The notes beneath the pieces were generated by a model. The model ran no database searches. It had not been told where the DNA came from and saw only the letters and a list, made by a program, of their open reading frames with translations. The position numbers were made by a program, and so were the translations under genes. A stretch of DNA of 64,000 nucleotides from Acidobacteriota bacterium. Its GTDB lineage: Bacteria; Acidobacteriota; Terriglobia; Acidiferrales; UBA7541. Location: NCBI GenBank assembly GCA_013289665.1, contig JABCZN010000001.1, forward strand, positions 496,001 through 560,000, given 5' to 3'. Shown in pieces: positions 39,899-48,619 of the stretch (position 1 is the stretch's first letter; each line of letters starts with the position of its first letter).

Positions 39899-41323
39899 AT
39901 GCAGGCAACAAAAGTGGCGGCAAGAGAGACGAAACGGGAAGCGACGCATATTCTCGTCGTGGATGACGAGAAATCGCTTTGTGAGCTTCTGGAAATCACC
40001 TTTCGCAAGGATGGGCACCGTGTGGAGGTGGCCAATGGCGTGGAGGCCGCGCGGCGCAAGCTGGAAGGGTCGCTCTTCGACATCGTAATTTCAGACATCC
40101 GCATGCCCGGAGGAACGGGGCTGGAGCTTTTGCGATTCGCCAAGGAAATCGCACCGGATTCCTTTTTTCTGCTGATGACCGCACTGCCGGATCTGGATAC
40201 GGCCGTGGATGCCCTGAACTCCGGAGCGGACCGGTTCGTTATCAAGGATCACAATTATGTGGAGCAGTTGCGGCGGGCGGTGGGCGAGGTTTCAGAGAGC
40301 CTGAAGTGGAAGAAGGAAGCCGGGTACCTCCGCCGGGAACTGCGACGGCTGACAGGGCTGGACAACATCATCGGGCAGAGCCCGAAAATGAAAGCCATCT
40401 TCGATATGATCCAGACGGTTGCGCCGCAGAACAGCCGCGTACTGATAACCGGGGAAAGCGGGACCGGCAAGGAGCTGGTGGCGCGGGCGATTCATGAAAA
40501 CAGCGCCAGGGCGCAGACGCCGTTCATCACCATCAACTGCGGAGCATTTCCAGAAACGCTGCTGGAATCGGAGTTGTTTGGCTATATGAAGGGCGCGTTT
40601 ACGGGCGCGAATGAGAATCGGCGTGGATTGTTCCAGGCGGCGCATGGCGGAACACTGTTCATGGACGAAATTGGCAACATGAATCTGGCGATGCAGGTGA
40701 AGCTTTACCGTGTGCTGCAGGAAGGGAAGGTCCGGCCGCTAGGGAGCAACGAGGAACTGGATGTGGATGTGCGCGTGATCGCGGCCACGAATAGGGATTT
40801 GGAGAAGGCCATTGCCGCGGGGGAGTTTCGGGAAGATCTATTCTACCGCCTGAGCGTCATCCCGATTCATGTGCCGTCGTTGCGCGAACGGCGGGAAGAT
40901 ATTCCGTTGCTGGCAAGACATTTTCTGGAGCAGTTCCGCAAGTCCATGGAAAAACCGATCCAGGGAATATCACCGGAGGCGATGAGCTTGCTGGAATCCT
41001 ACGACTGGCCGGGAAATGTCCGCGAGCTCGAGAACACCATCGAGCGCGCGGTGGCCCTGGAAAGCGGTTTGGAGATCAGCGCGCGGGTGCTACCAGAGCG
41101 GGTCAACGGGATCAGCCCGTTGGTAAGGGCTTCGCTTTCCCAATCGGCTGAGGTGCAGATTCCCGAGGAGGGGATCGATTTTGAACAGGTGGTGGCCGGC
41201 ACGGAACGACGCTATCTGCAGGCGGCACTTGCCAAAGCCGATGGAGTTCGTACGGAAGCGGCACAACTGCTGAAAATCAGCTACCGGTCATTGCGGCATT
41301 ATGCGAAGAAGCACAATCTCTAA
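39899..41323 (+). CDS. pilR: PilR-like sigma-54-dependent activator
   Basis: 474 residues. Receiver with VVDDEKSLCELL, Asp66 in IVISDIRMPGG; AAA+ domain with GESGTGKELVARAIHENS, a canonical GAFTGA loop (MKGAFTGANENRRG), Walker B GGTLFMDEIGNM, and ATNRDLEKAI; Fis-type DNA-binding tail (ADGVRTEAAQLLKISYRSLR). PilR activates pilin transcription with sigma-54 in other bacteria. The three pilin genes directly downstream each carry a -24/-12 element, which makes this assignment strong though still inferred. Confidence 0.92.
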   Translation: MQATKVAARETKREATHILVVDDEKSLCELLEITFRKDGHRVEVANGVEAARRKLEGSLFDIVISDIRMPGGTGLELLRFAKEIAPDSFFLLMTALPDLDTAVDALNSGADRFVIKDHNYVEQLRRAVGEVSESLKWKKEAGYLRRELRRLTGLDNIIGQSPKMKAIFDMIQTVAPQNSRVLITGESGTGKELVARAIHENSARAQTPFITINCGAFPETLLESELFGYMKGAFTGANENRRGLFQAAHGGTLFMDEIGNMNLAMQVKLYRVLQEGKVRPLGSNEELDVDVRVIAATNRDLEKAIAAGEFREDLFYRLSVIPIHVPSLRERREDIPLLARHFLEQFRKSMEKPIQGISPEAMSLLESYDWPGNVRELENTIERAVALESGLEISARVLPERVNGISPLVRASLSQSAEVQIPEEGIDFEQVVAGTERRYLQAALAKADGVRTEAAQLLKISYRSLRHYAKKHNL

Positions 41324-41337
41324 TTCCTCATGGGCAC

Positions 41338-41431
41338 TGTCAATAAACGTCGCCATTTTATGTCATTCCCGGTTGCCCTTATCTGCCTCTATTTTGGGCC
41401 TGTCTACCGATGGTACACACGGATTCCTGTC
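41338..41431 (+). promoter_or_regulatory. four TGTC motifs upstream of the first pilin promoter
   Basis: TGTC occurs at 41338, 41361, 41401 and 41428, between 86 and 176 bp before the sigma-54 element at 41514. PilR sites described in Pseudomonas contain repeated (C/G)TGTC elements. Tetramers are common by chance, so this is suggestive only. Confidence 0.3.
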
Positions 41432-41513
41432 AACCGTCGGCTGACCTTTCGTAACGACCTGATAATACAAGACTAATTAGCATTGGACACGGCGGCAAAA
41501 CCGCCCGGCAAGT

Positions 41514-41529
41514 TGGCCCGCCCCGTGCA
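41514..41529 (+). promoter_or_regulatory. sigma-54 promoter of pilin gene 1
   Basis: TGGCCCG-CCCC-GTGCA keeps invariant GG and GC at the right spacing. Predicted start near 41541, a 37-nt leader before the ATG with AAGGAGA. Confidence 0.65.
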
Positions 41530-41577
41530 CTTAGTCTGGGCGTGCTCAGGCACCAAACACTCTCTCAAGGAGATCTC

Positions 41578-42051
41578 ATGAAGAAGCAGAAGGGTTTCTC
41601 ACTAATCGAATTGCTGATCGTCGTGGCGATCATTTTGATCATCGCGGCCATCGCAATTCCGAACTTGCTCAAGTCCAAGATGGCGGCGAACGAATCGTCC
41701 GCGGTTGGCTCGGTCCGTACGCTCAATACTGCTGAGGTCACTTACGCGGCAGGTTGCCCCAACATCGGGTATTCGGCTACGCTGGCGGAGATGAACACAG
41801 GTGCGATTTGCACCAGCGGAACGAGCATCATCGACAACGTCCTAGGTAAGGATCCAGCGATCAAGAGCGGCTACTCCACCACGTATGCGGCGGGCGCAGC
41901 GGTGGGCGGTGTGGTCAACACCTACACGCTTTCGGCGACTCCGCTAAAGGTTGGCACGACTGGCCAGCGCGGATTCTTCACCGATCAAACTGGCGTGATC
42001 CGTTACAATCAGACGGGTACTGCCACGGTTGCCGACCCGGCGCTTCAGTAG
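41578..42051 (+). CDS. pilA: type IV major pilin, copy 1
   Basis: 157 residues. Class III signal MKKQKG cleaved before FSLIELLIVVAIILIIAAIA, with Glu5 of the mature protein present. The globular part has one Cys pair (CPNIGYSATL ... AICTSG) and ends NQTGTATVADPALQ. Start chosen at the ATG behind CAAGGAGA; the frame opens further upstream. It differs from copy 2 at only five residues (N/A, A/N, K/Q, T/S, T/A). It lies 255 bp after pilR with its own sigma-54 element and terminator. Confidence 0.95.
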   Translation: MKKQKGFSLIELLIVVAIILIIAAIAIPNLLKSKMAANESSAVGSVRTLNTAEVTYAAGCPNIGYSATLAEMNTGAICTSGTSIIDNVLGKDPAIKSGYSTTYAAGAAVGGVVNTYTLSATPLKVGTTGQRGFFTDQTGVIRYNQTGTATVADPALQ

Positions 42052-42086
42052 TCTCGACTGCTTCAAGAAATCGGTTGAAAAACCAG

Positions 42087-42121
42087 GCAAAACGCGGACC
42101 TCGAGTCCGCGTTTTGCTTTT
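42087..42121 (+). terminator. terminator of pilin gene 1
   Basis: A perfect 13-bp stem GCAAAACGCGGAC / GTCCGCGTTTTGC with loop CTCGA, then TTTT. It is homologous to the terminator at 43081. Confidence 0.85.
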
Positions 42122-42345
42122 GCATTACCGATATGATCGTGGAACCGAGAGTGCAGACAGGATTGTTTGGCGGGGACTCCAGTCGACGGAAAAGATCAGT
42201 GGTGGTTTTGGCTAGGCGAATTTTCGCGCGATGGCAGAGTCGGAACCTCCTGAAGTAGACAGATCTGGTAGGGCTAGGGCCGGCGGTGGTTCGAGAATTC
42301 GATGGGGGCAGGGCCGGGGCCTTAGCGAGGGGGCGGGATGGCGAC
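42122..42345. other. gene-free spacer between pilin genes 1 and 2 (left part)
   Basis: The 521 bp between the two pilin stop/start codons hold no gene. The left part is GC-rich unassigned sequence (GGGGGCAGGGCCGGGGCC around 42304); regulatory sites occupy the right part. Confidence 0.35.
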
Positions 42346-42360
42346 TGACACATTGTGTCA
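42346..42360. promoter_or_regulatory. perfect dyad, possible activator site for pilin gene 2
   Basis: TGACAC-ATT-GTGTCA is a perfect 6-3-6 inverted repeat built from two TGTC-containing half-sites. It is centred about 158 bp upstream of the sigma-54 element, a normal enhancer distance for NtrC-type activators. Confidence 0.5.
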
Positions 42361-42508
42361 TCCGAGCTTGCCGTAAATTGTTATTCTCGTACGGGAAAGT
42401 CAGCCAGTGATCCTTTGGAGGGACTCGGGCGGAGTGAGCAGGTTCTCTAACTGGCACAGTATCAATGAGTTGCAGGATTCGGAAATTTCCATGTCTAAGT
42501 TCTAGCAT

Positions 42509-42524
42509 TGGCACGTCCCTTGCA
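42509..42524 (+). promoter_or_regulatory. consensus sigma-54 promoter of pilin gene 2
   Basis: TGGCACG-TCCC-TTGCA matches the sigma-54 consensus at every position. Predicted start near 42536; leader 37 nt, the same length as for gene 1. Confidence 0.85.
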
Positions 42525-42572
42525 TTTACATGCTGCGTGCCCTGGCACTCGAAAAATTCTCAAGGAGATCTC

Positions 42573-43046
42573 ATGAAGAAGCAGAAGGGTTTTTCACTAA
42601 TCGAATTGCTGATCGTCGTGGCGATCATTTTGATCATCGCGGCCATCGCAATTCCGAACTTGCTCAAGTCCAAGATGGCGGCGAACGAATCGTCCGCGGT
42701 TGGCTCGGTCCGTACGCTCAATACTGCTGAGGTCACTTACGCGGCAGGTTGCCCGGCCATCGGGTATTCGGCTACGCTGAATGAGATGAACACAGGTGCG
42801 ATTTGCACCAGCGGAACGAGCATCATCGACAACGTGCTTGGTCAGGATCCAGCGATCAAGAGCGGCTACTCCACCACGTATGCGGCGGGCGCAGCGGTGG
42901 GCGGTGTGGTCAACACCTACACGCTCTCGGCGACTCCGCTAAAGGTTGGCACGACTGGCCAGCGCGGATTCTTCAGCGATCAAACTGGCGTGATCCGTTA
43001 CAATCAAGCGGGTACTGCCACGGTTGCCGACCCGGCGCTTCAGTAG
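42573..43046 (+). CDS. pilA: type IV major pilin, copy 2
   Basis: 157 residues, signal MKKQKG then FSLIELLIVVAIILIIAAIA. Near identical to copy 1 in DNA and protein, from the AAGGAGA ribosome binding site to the terminator, so this is a recent tandem duplication. The five substitutions lie in the globular part (CPAIGY, LNEM, LGQDP, FFSDQ, NQAGT). A perfect consensus sigma-54 promoter suggests this copy may be the more strongly expressed one; that is inference. Confidence 0.95.
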   Translation: MKKQKGFSLIELLIVVAIILIIAAIAIPNLLKSKMAANESSAVGSVRTLNTAEVTYAAGCPAIGYSATLNEMNTGAICTSGTSIIDNVLGQDPAIKSGYSTTYAAGAAVGGVVNTYTLSATPLKVGTTGQRGFFSDQTGVIRYNQAGTATVADPALQ

Positions 43047-43080
43047 TCTCGACTGCTCCAAGAAATCGGTTGAAAGACCA

Positions 43081-43118
43081 GGCAGAACGCGGACCTCGAG
43101 TCCGCGTTCTGCCTTTTT
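43081..43118 (+). terminator. terminator of pilin gene 2
   Basis: A perfect 14-bp stem GGCAGAACGCGGAC / GTCCGCGTTCTGCC with loop CTCGA, then TTTTT. Compared with the gene 1 terminator, an A-T pair has become G-C on both arms. Confidence 0.88.
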
Positions 43119-43274
43119 GTTGGAACAGGAGAATTCTGAGCGACGTGAACCAGTAGAACAGACGGATTAGGTCACTCGAGGTCCAGGGTTGCCGCTTTCT
43201 GTCAAAGATGTGCCTGAGCCGCAAATTTGCTTGTTAAAAATCAACAACTTAGCGCAATATAGGGCAAATCGAAG
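43119..43274. other. gene-free spacer between pilin genes 2 and 3
   Basis: Nothing coding is seen. Contains a TGTC at 43199 and an AT-rich run (TTGTTAAAAATCAACAACTT) with the small inverted pair TTGTT/AACAA at 43230-43249. Confidence 0.35.
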
Positions 43275-43290
43275 TGGCCTCCAAGATGCG
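43275..43290 (+). promoter_or_regulatory. weaker sigma-54-like element of pilin gene 3
   Basis: TGGCCTC-CAAG-ATGCG retains GG and GC at the correct spacing but departs elsewhere. Predicted start near 43302, 48 nt before the ATG. Confidence 0.45.
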
Positions 43291-43349
43291 GTGATATATG
43301 CAGACTTGGTGTATTGTTTGAGGGCCTAAATAGACGGGGATAATCTACT

Positions 43350-43829
43350 ATGAAGCGCCAACAACACGGATTCTCGCTTATTGAATTACTCATCGTCGTG
43401 GCGATCATTCTGATCATCGCGGGGATCGCCATTCCCAGTCTTATGAAATCGAAGATGGTAGCCAACGAAGCTTCGGCTGCGGAATCGGTACGAACAATTG
43501 ACACGGGCGAGACGACGTATGCGACTACCTGTCCGAGCATAGGCTACTCCGCGACACTTGTGGAACTCAATACAGGCGCCGTTTGCGTGAGCGGGAAAAA
43601 CATTATTGACAATGTGCTTGGCGGATCGGATCCGGCCTTCAAAGCCGGATACCAATTTACCTACGCACCCGCGCCCCTCGCCGGCGTGAACGCAACGTTT
43701 ACGCTTACGGCAGTTCCGACGACTGTGGGGATTACCGGACAGCGTGGATTTTATTCCGATCAGACGAATCTGATTCACTTTTCGACCGACGGTTCGGCGC
43801 CAACGGCTGCCAGCCCCGCGTTGCAATAA
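43350..43829 (+). CDS. type IV pilin, divergent copy 3
   Basis: 159 residues. Signal MKRQQHG then FSLIELLIVVAIILIIAGIA. The layout of the globular part matches copies 1 and 2 (TCPSIGYSATLVELNTGAVC, IIDNVLG, TGQRGFYSDQT, SPALQ end) but the sequence is strongly diverged, with a Pro/Ala-rich central segment (YAPAPLAGVNATF). It is an older paralogue, possibly a minor or alternative pilin. Its ribosome binding site is weak (GACGGGGA). Confidence 0.93.
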   Translation: MKRQQHGFSLIELLIVVAIILIIAGIAIPSLMKSKMVANEASAAESVRTIDTGETTYATTCPSIGYSATLVELNTGAVCVSGKNIIDNVLGGSDPAFKAGYQFTYAPAPLAGVNATFTLTAVPTTVGITGQRGFYSDQTNLIHFSTDGSAPTAASPALQ

Positions 43830-43910
43830 GCGGCGGGTCGCACTCAAGAAGTGATCCAATCCTCGATTCAATGAGGCTTTCCTGAACAATCAGGTTGTTA
43901 TACTCTTGAA

Positions 43911-44636
43911 ATGGCCCACCGCCGCTCTAGCAAACTGACTCTGGCATTCACAGCTGTTGCATTCTTTGCCTGGTTGATTCTCCCCGCTTACGTCCGCGTG
44001 ATTGCCATCGCCTCTGAAGGAGATCCGCTGGCTCCGCTTGAGGCTCGTTACCAGAAAGCGACCACGCTGCAGGCGAATTTCCTGGAGCGCTATTCAGAGA
44101 ACGGGACACAGGTGCGCGTCGAAGCGGGAAAGGCATATTTTTTGCGGCCGGGAAGAATGCGCTGGGAATACGAGAAGCCCGAGAAGAGCGTGTTTCTGGT
44201 GGACGGAAAATATGTGTGGTTTTATGCGCCGGACGACCATACGGCCACCCGGATGCCCGCGAAGAAGAGCGATGACTGGCGCACGCCGATTGCCTTCCTG
44301 ACAACCGGGATGAAGCTTGCCCGCATCTGTTCTGAACTGGGGCCGGCACGGGACGCGAAGCCGTCAAAGGCGGGGAACGAAGTTTACCGTTGCGTTCTGC
44401 GAGCGGCGGAGGCCGGGAAAGACAGCGCGGCGCAGAGAGTGCTGTTCGAGATTTCTCCGCAGAGCGAACTGGCGCGAATCGTAATTCCCCAGGAAGCGGG
44501 GGTGCAGATTGAATTTGAGTTCAAGGATTGGGAGTGGAACCCAGCGCTTGCCAAGACTCTCTTTCAATTCGAGCCTCCGCCAGGAACCGTGATCGTAAAT
44601 GGCTTGCTACCAGAGGCCCCTGGCATGCGTCAGTAA
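43911..44636 (+). CDS. LolA-like outer-membrane lipoprotein carrier protein
   Basis: 241 residues with an uncleaved or cleaved N-terminal hydrophobic segment (LAFTAVAFFAWLILPAYVRV). The LolA fold is visible in ARYQKATTLQANFLERYSE, GKAYFLRPGRMRWEYEKPEKSVFLVDGKYVWFY, TPIAFLTTGM, and LFEISPQSELARIVI. LolA ferries lipoproteins across the periplasm. Its place inside a pilus/secretion locus suggests service to a lipoprotein of that machine, but this is only positional. Confidence 0.83.
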   Translation: MAHRRSSKLTLAFTAVAFFAWLILPAYVRVIAIASEGDPLAPLEARYQKATTLQANFLERYSENGTQVRVEAGKAYFLRPGRMRWEYEKPEKSVFLVDGKYVWFYAPDDHTATRMPAKKSDDWRTPIAFLTTGMKLARICSELGPARDAKPSKAGNEVYRCVLRAAEAGKDSAAQRVLFEISPQSELARIVIPQEAGVQIEFEFKDWEWNPALAKTLFQFEPPPGTVIVNGLLPEAPGMRQ

Positions 44637-44747
44637 GGGTGTAGGCACGCAGGTGATGCCCCGGGCCAGCCTTGCAGTTGACGTAGTAAACCCACCAGCC
44701 CCAGACCTTTGTTGGGGTACTCTCCGGATGAGGTAAACTAAAGCTCT

Positions 44748-45968
44748 ATGGGGGAGTTTGTCTGCCGTGTAGCCGATGCCAACGGGCGAGTGTTCTCGCA
44801 CGTGGAAGCGGCCGCTAGCCTCGAAGAAGCTCGCCAGAAGCTCTCGGACCGAGGGCTGTACATCTACTCTGTCGAGGCGCGGAACAGCCTGATCAGCGGC
44901 ATGCTGGGGGTGCGCAAAGAGCGCAAGATCAGCGGGAACGACTTCCTGATCCTGAACCAGCAGTTCAACACGCTGATAAAGGCGGGACTGCCGATCCTGA
45001 AGGCGCTCGATCTGCTGGCCGCGCGCGCGACCGCGCAGAAGTTGCGGCCCATCCTGACGCAGGTGCGCGACCGGGTGCGGGAAGGGAAGTCACTTTCTGA
45101 AGCGATTGAGGAGGCGGGAGTTTTTTCGAAGGTGTATTCGACGGCGATCCTGGCGGGCGAAAAGAGCGGCAATCTTTCCGGAGTGCTGGACTACTACATC
45201 GCTTATCAGAAGGTCAGCACGGGCGTAAAGAAGAAGATCGTCGCTTCGCTGGTGTATCCGATCTTGCTGGTGGTGGTGGCGACGTGCATTGTGACGTACC
45301 TGGTGACCGGGGTGATTCCGAAGTTTGCGACGCTCTATAAGGATTTGGGAGTGCCGCTGCCGGGCCCAACGCAATTTCTGATCGCGGTCACGGTCGATTA
45401 CCGGATATACATCCTTTCGACATTGGCGGCGATCGTGCTGGGCATGGTGGGAGTGTTTTTCTGGTCGCGGAGCGAAGAGGGTGGAGTGGCGTTCGATCGC
45501 CTGGTATTCCGGATTCCGCTGTTGGGCGACACATTGCTGAAGTTTCAGGCGTCGCAGTTCTGCCGCACCTTGTCGACACTGTTAACCGGCGGCACGCCGC
45601 TGGTTGCGGCGCTGCAAACAGCGGCGGATTCGATCACCAGCCGGCTGGTGCGCGGTTCGGTGAAGAGCGCGACGCAAATGGTTCGCGAGGGAGAATCGCT
45701 GCACGGGGCGCTCTCGTCGGGACATGTGATGCCGGAACTGGCGCTGGACATGATTGAAGTGGGGGAGTCGAGCGGGGCGCTGGCGCCGATGTTGAACAGC
45801 GTGGCGGAATTCTATGAAGAGGAAGTCGGGCTGCGACTGAGCGCGATGGTCTCTTTGATTGAGCCCGTTATTCTTGTATTCATGGGATTGCTGGTAGCGT
45901 TTATCCTGATCTCGCTGTATTTGCCAATTTTCTCGTTCTCGATCAATGGATCAGGACCGGGAGCTTAA
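44748..45968 (+). CDS. type II secretion / type IV pilus platform protein (GspF/PilC family), second copy
   Basis: 406 residues, clearly distinct from PilC at 36957. Two GspF domains: ISGNDFLILNQQFNTLIKAGLPI, IVASLVYPILLVVVATCIVTY, FQASQFCRTLSTLLTGGTPL, and closing helix EPVILVFMGLLVAFILISLYLP. N-terminal VCRVADANGRVFSHVEAAAS is the usual beta domain. It precedes a GspE-type ATPase by 15 bp, so it heads the second assembly operon. Confidence 0.93.
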   Translation: MGEFVCRVADANGRVFSHVEAAASLEEARQKLSDRGLYIYSVEARNSLISGMLGVRKERKISGNDFLILNQQFNTLIKAGLPILKALDLLAARATAQKLRPILTQVRDRVREGKSLSEAIEEAGVFSKVYSTAILAGEKSGNLSGVLDYYIAYQKVSTGVKKKIVASLVYPILLVVVATCIVTYLVTGVIPKFATLYKDLGVPLPGPTQFLIAVTVDYRIYILSTLAAIVLGMVGVFFWSRSEEGGVAFDRLVFRIPLLGDTLLKFQASQFCRTLSTLLTGGTPLVAALQTAADSITSRLVRGSVKSATQMVREGESLHGALSSGHVMPELALDMIEVGESSGALAPMLNSVAEFYEEEVGLRLSAMVSLIEPVILVFMGLLVAFILISLYLPIFSFSINGSGPGA

Positions 45969-45983
45969 GGAAAAAGAATCTTC

Positions 45984-47627
45984 ATGGCCACACCAGATTC
46001 CAATCTGCATGATCCGAGCGTTCCGGGTGGCCCAGCGGACGCGGCTCAGGAGCGCGAGCAGGCGCGGCGGCTTGCGGAGCGCTACCGCTGCGGGTTTATA
46101 GACCTGACCGAGCAGCGCATAGACCCGGAGTTGTTCCGCACGATTCCCGCCGATTTGATGTTCCGGTATAACTTTGTGCCCCTGCTGGCGAACAACAATA
46201 CGCTGGTGATCGCCGTTGCGGACCCCGGCATGGTGATCCTGAGCGATGAACTGCCGCTGCTGCTGGGGAAAAAGCTGGCGTACAAGGTGGCCACGGCGCG
46301 GCAGATTGGCGACCTGCTGAAGCGCACGGAGCAGTCGCAGCGCGTGCTGGAGCAGGCCACGGAAGCGTTCACGCTGCAGGTTTCCAAGGAAGAGGAAGAG
46401 GGCGAGGAAACAATCTCCGGGGATCGCCTGACGCGGGACACCACGGTCAGTCCGGTGGTCCGGTTGGTGGAGACGATTATCTTCACGGCGCTGGAGCGGC
46501 GTGCGAGCGACATTCACATCGAGGCGCGGGACACGGAAGTGGCGGTGAAGTACCGCATTGACGGCGTGTTGCAGCACGCCATGCAGCCGATCGCAAAGGA
46601 GTGGCACTCCACGGTGCTTTCGCGCATCAAAGTGCTGAGCGACCTGGACATTGCCGAGCGGCGGGTGCCGCAGGACGGTCGTTTCCGCGTGAAGTACAAG
46701 GGGCGGTACATTGACCTGCGCGTTTCGATCATGCCGGCGAGCCACGGGGAAGACGCCGTGCTGCGCGTGCTGGACAAGGAAACGCTTTCTGAGAAATTCC
46801 AAAGCTTGAGTCTGGATGTCGTCGGCTTCTCTCCCGATGAGACCAAGCGTTTTCGGCGCTATATTCGCGAGCCCTATGGCATGGTGCTGGTGACCGGACC
46901 GACGGGATCGGGGAAGACCACCACGCTATACGCGGCGATCAATGAGATTAAATCGGACGAGGATAAGATCGTCACCATTGAAGATCCGGTGGAATACCAG
47001 CTTCGGGGCATTACGCAGATTCCGGTAAACGAAAAGAAGGGGCTGACGTTTGCGCGCGGACTGCGTTCCATCCTGCGCCACGATCCCGACAAAATCATGG
47101 TGGGCGAAATCCGCGACCAGGAAACCGCGCAGATTGCGATCCAGTCCGCGCTGACCGGGCACCTGGTGTTCACCACGGTGCACGCCAACAACGTTACCGA
47201 CGTGATCGGGCGCTTCATCAACATGGGAGTGGAGCCCTACAACTTTGTTTCGGCGCTTAACTGCATCATGGCGCAGCGGCTGGTGCGCCTGATCTGCAAC
47301 AATTGCAAGCGGCCGAAGAAACACTCGCCGGAAGAGCTGCAAGAATCGGGAATCGACCCGGCGAAAGCCGCGGAGTTCATTTTTTCCGAGGGCGCGGGCT
47401 GCCTGGAATGTTCCGGGACCGGCTATCACGGGCGCTCGGCCATTTGTGAACTGCTGGATCTGACCGACCACATCCGGGAAATGATTGTGAGCCGCCGGCC
47501 GACTTCTGAAATCAAGCGCGCTGCTGTCGAAGAAGGTATGATTACGCTTCGCGAGAGCGGCCTGGCCAAGGTGAAGAGCGGCCTGACCACGTTGCGCGAA
47601 ATTAACAAGGTGACCTTCGTTGAATAA
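45984..47627 (+). CDS. GspE/PilB-family assembly ATPase, second copy
   Basis: 547 residues. A degenerate N-terminal domain (about 25-140) lacks the repeated RLG signature of MshEN. ATPase core: RASDIHIEARD, Walker A GPTGSGKTTTLY, IEDPVEYQLRGITQIPV, Walker B IMVGEIRDQETAQ, TTVHANNVTDVIGRF, and a tetracysteine zinc site (CNNCKRP ... CLECSGTGYHGR). C-terminal SEIKRAAVEEGMITLRESGL. Energises the second machine. The stop overlaps the next gene's TTG start. Confidence 0.94.
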   Translation: MATPDSNLHDPSVPGGPADAAQEREQARRLAERYRCGFIDLTEQRIDPELFRTIPADLMFRYNFVPLLANNNTLVIAVADPGMVILSDELPLLLGKKLAYKVATARQIGDLLKRTEQSQRVLEQATEAFTLQVSKEEEEGEETISGDRLTRDTTVSPVVRLVETIIFTALERRASDIHIEARDTEVAVKYRIDGVLQHAMQPIAKEWHSTVLSRIKVLSDLDIAERRVPQDGRFRVKYKGRYIDLRVSIMPASHGEDAVLRVLDKETLSEKFQSLSLDVVGFSPDETKRFRRYIREPYGMVLVTGPTGSGKTTTLYAAINEIKSDEDKIVTIEDPVEYQLRGITQIPVNEKKGLTFARGLRSILRHDPDKIMVGEIRDQETAQIAIQSALTGHLVFTTVHANNVTDVIGRFINMGVEPYNFVSALNCIMAQRLVRLICNNCKRPKKHSPEELQESGIDPAKAAEFIFSEGAGCLECSGTGYHGRSAICELLDLTDHIREMIVSRRPTSEIKRAAVEEGMITLRESGLAKVKSGLTTLREINKVTFVE

Positions 47628-48597
47628 CGCCGGGGCATATCAAGGCGGGATGTACAAGATCGAAGCCGTCCGGCGGTTTCTGAGGTGGCTGGATGCCACG
47701 CCGCATCCGACCGTGGCTATCGAGTTCACGCCGGAGCAGGTGTCCGCGGCACGCTTTACGCGAACCGGGTCTCTGGACGGTTTCGCAGTCGAAACGTTGC
47801 CGCCGGGCGCGCTGGTGCCCTCGGCGATCGAGTCGAACATATTGAACGCAATCGCGGTGAAAGCCGCTGTTGCCGGCGTCTCGAAGACGCTGAAATTGAA
47901 GGACGAGGACACGGCGCTGCTGGTGCCCGATCCCGTGATACGCGTTTTCGTGCAGCATTTCGACGACTTTCCGCGTTCGGCGGAGGAAGCCGTTCCGATG
48001 CTGCGATGGAAACTGAAGAAGAGCGTTCCTTTTGAAGTTGACGAGACGCTGCTTTCCTATATGCGGCAGCAGCCGCGGAGCGACGGCGTTGACGTGGTGA
48101 CGGCGATTGCCAGGCTGCGGATCATCAAGGAATACGAAGCGCTGCTGGAGCCGCAGGGAGTGCGCGCCGGTGTGGTGTTGAGTTCCACGCTGGCGGCGAT
48201 TTCCCTGTTGGAAGACCCGCGCCCCACGCTGCTGGCGCGGCTTTCCGGTACTTCGCTGACGACGGCGATTGTCCGCGAAGGAGTGCTGGCGGGATATCGG
48301 TGCACGGAACTGCCTACAACTGCAGCGGAAGTGACGCCGCAGATGCTGCTGGAGGAAGTTTACCCACTGGCGGCGTATTACCAGGATACGTGGCAAGAAG
48401 GCATTCAAGCCGTGCGCGTGGCTGGATTGCGCCGGCGCTTGCCGGAATTTTTGCGCCCGCTCGAGGACGAGTTCAAGTGTGACGTGGGCTCGCTGCTGAA
48501 TTCCGCCGTTTCAGAAGGACATTTGCGCAGCGATGCGCGACCGCTGGCAGACCGGGAGCTGGAAGGCCTGGTTGGCTGGATGATGCACCGCAGTTGA
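47620..48597 (+). CDS. PilM-like actin-fold assembly protein
   Basis: 325 residues. TVAIEFTPEQVSAARFTRTG near the start and FPRSAEEAVPMLRWKLKKSVPFEVDETLLSYMRQ match PilM/GspL cytoplasmic domains; the second half has LARLSGTSLTTAIVREGVLAGYR and a final KCDVGSLLNSA. PilM binds the N-terminal tail of PilN. TTG start at 47620 follows AAGGTGA at good spacing; ATG 47650 is an alternative. Order PilM-PilN-PilO-like is the standard alignment complex. Confidence 0.85.
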   Translation: MNNAGAYQGGMYKIEAVRRFLRWLDATPHPTVAIEFTPEQVSAARFTRTGSLDGFAVETLPPGALVPSAIESNILNAIAVKAAVAGVSKTLKLKDEDTALLVPDPVIRVFVQHFDDFPRSAEEAVPMLRWKLKKSVPFEVDETLLSYMRQQPRSDGVDVVTAIARLRIIKEYEALLEPQGVRAGVVLSSTLAAISLLEDPRPTLLARLSGTSLTTAIVREGVLAGYRCTELPTTAAEVTPQMLLEEVYPLAAYYQDTWQEGIQAVRVAGLRRRLPEFLRPLEDEFKCDVGSLLNSAVSEGHLRSDARPLADRELEGLVGWMMHRS

Positions 48598-48619
48598 AGG
48601 AGAGAAAGCCGCTATCGCC

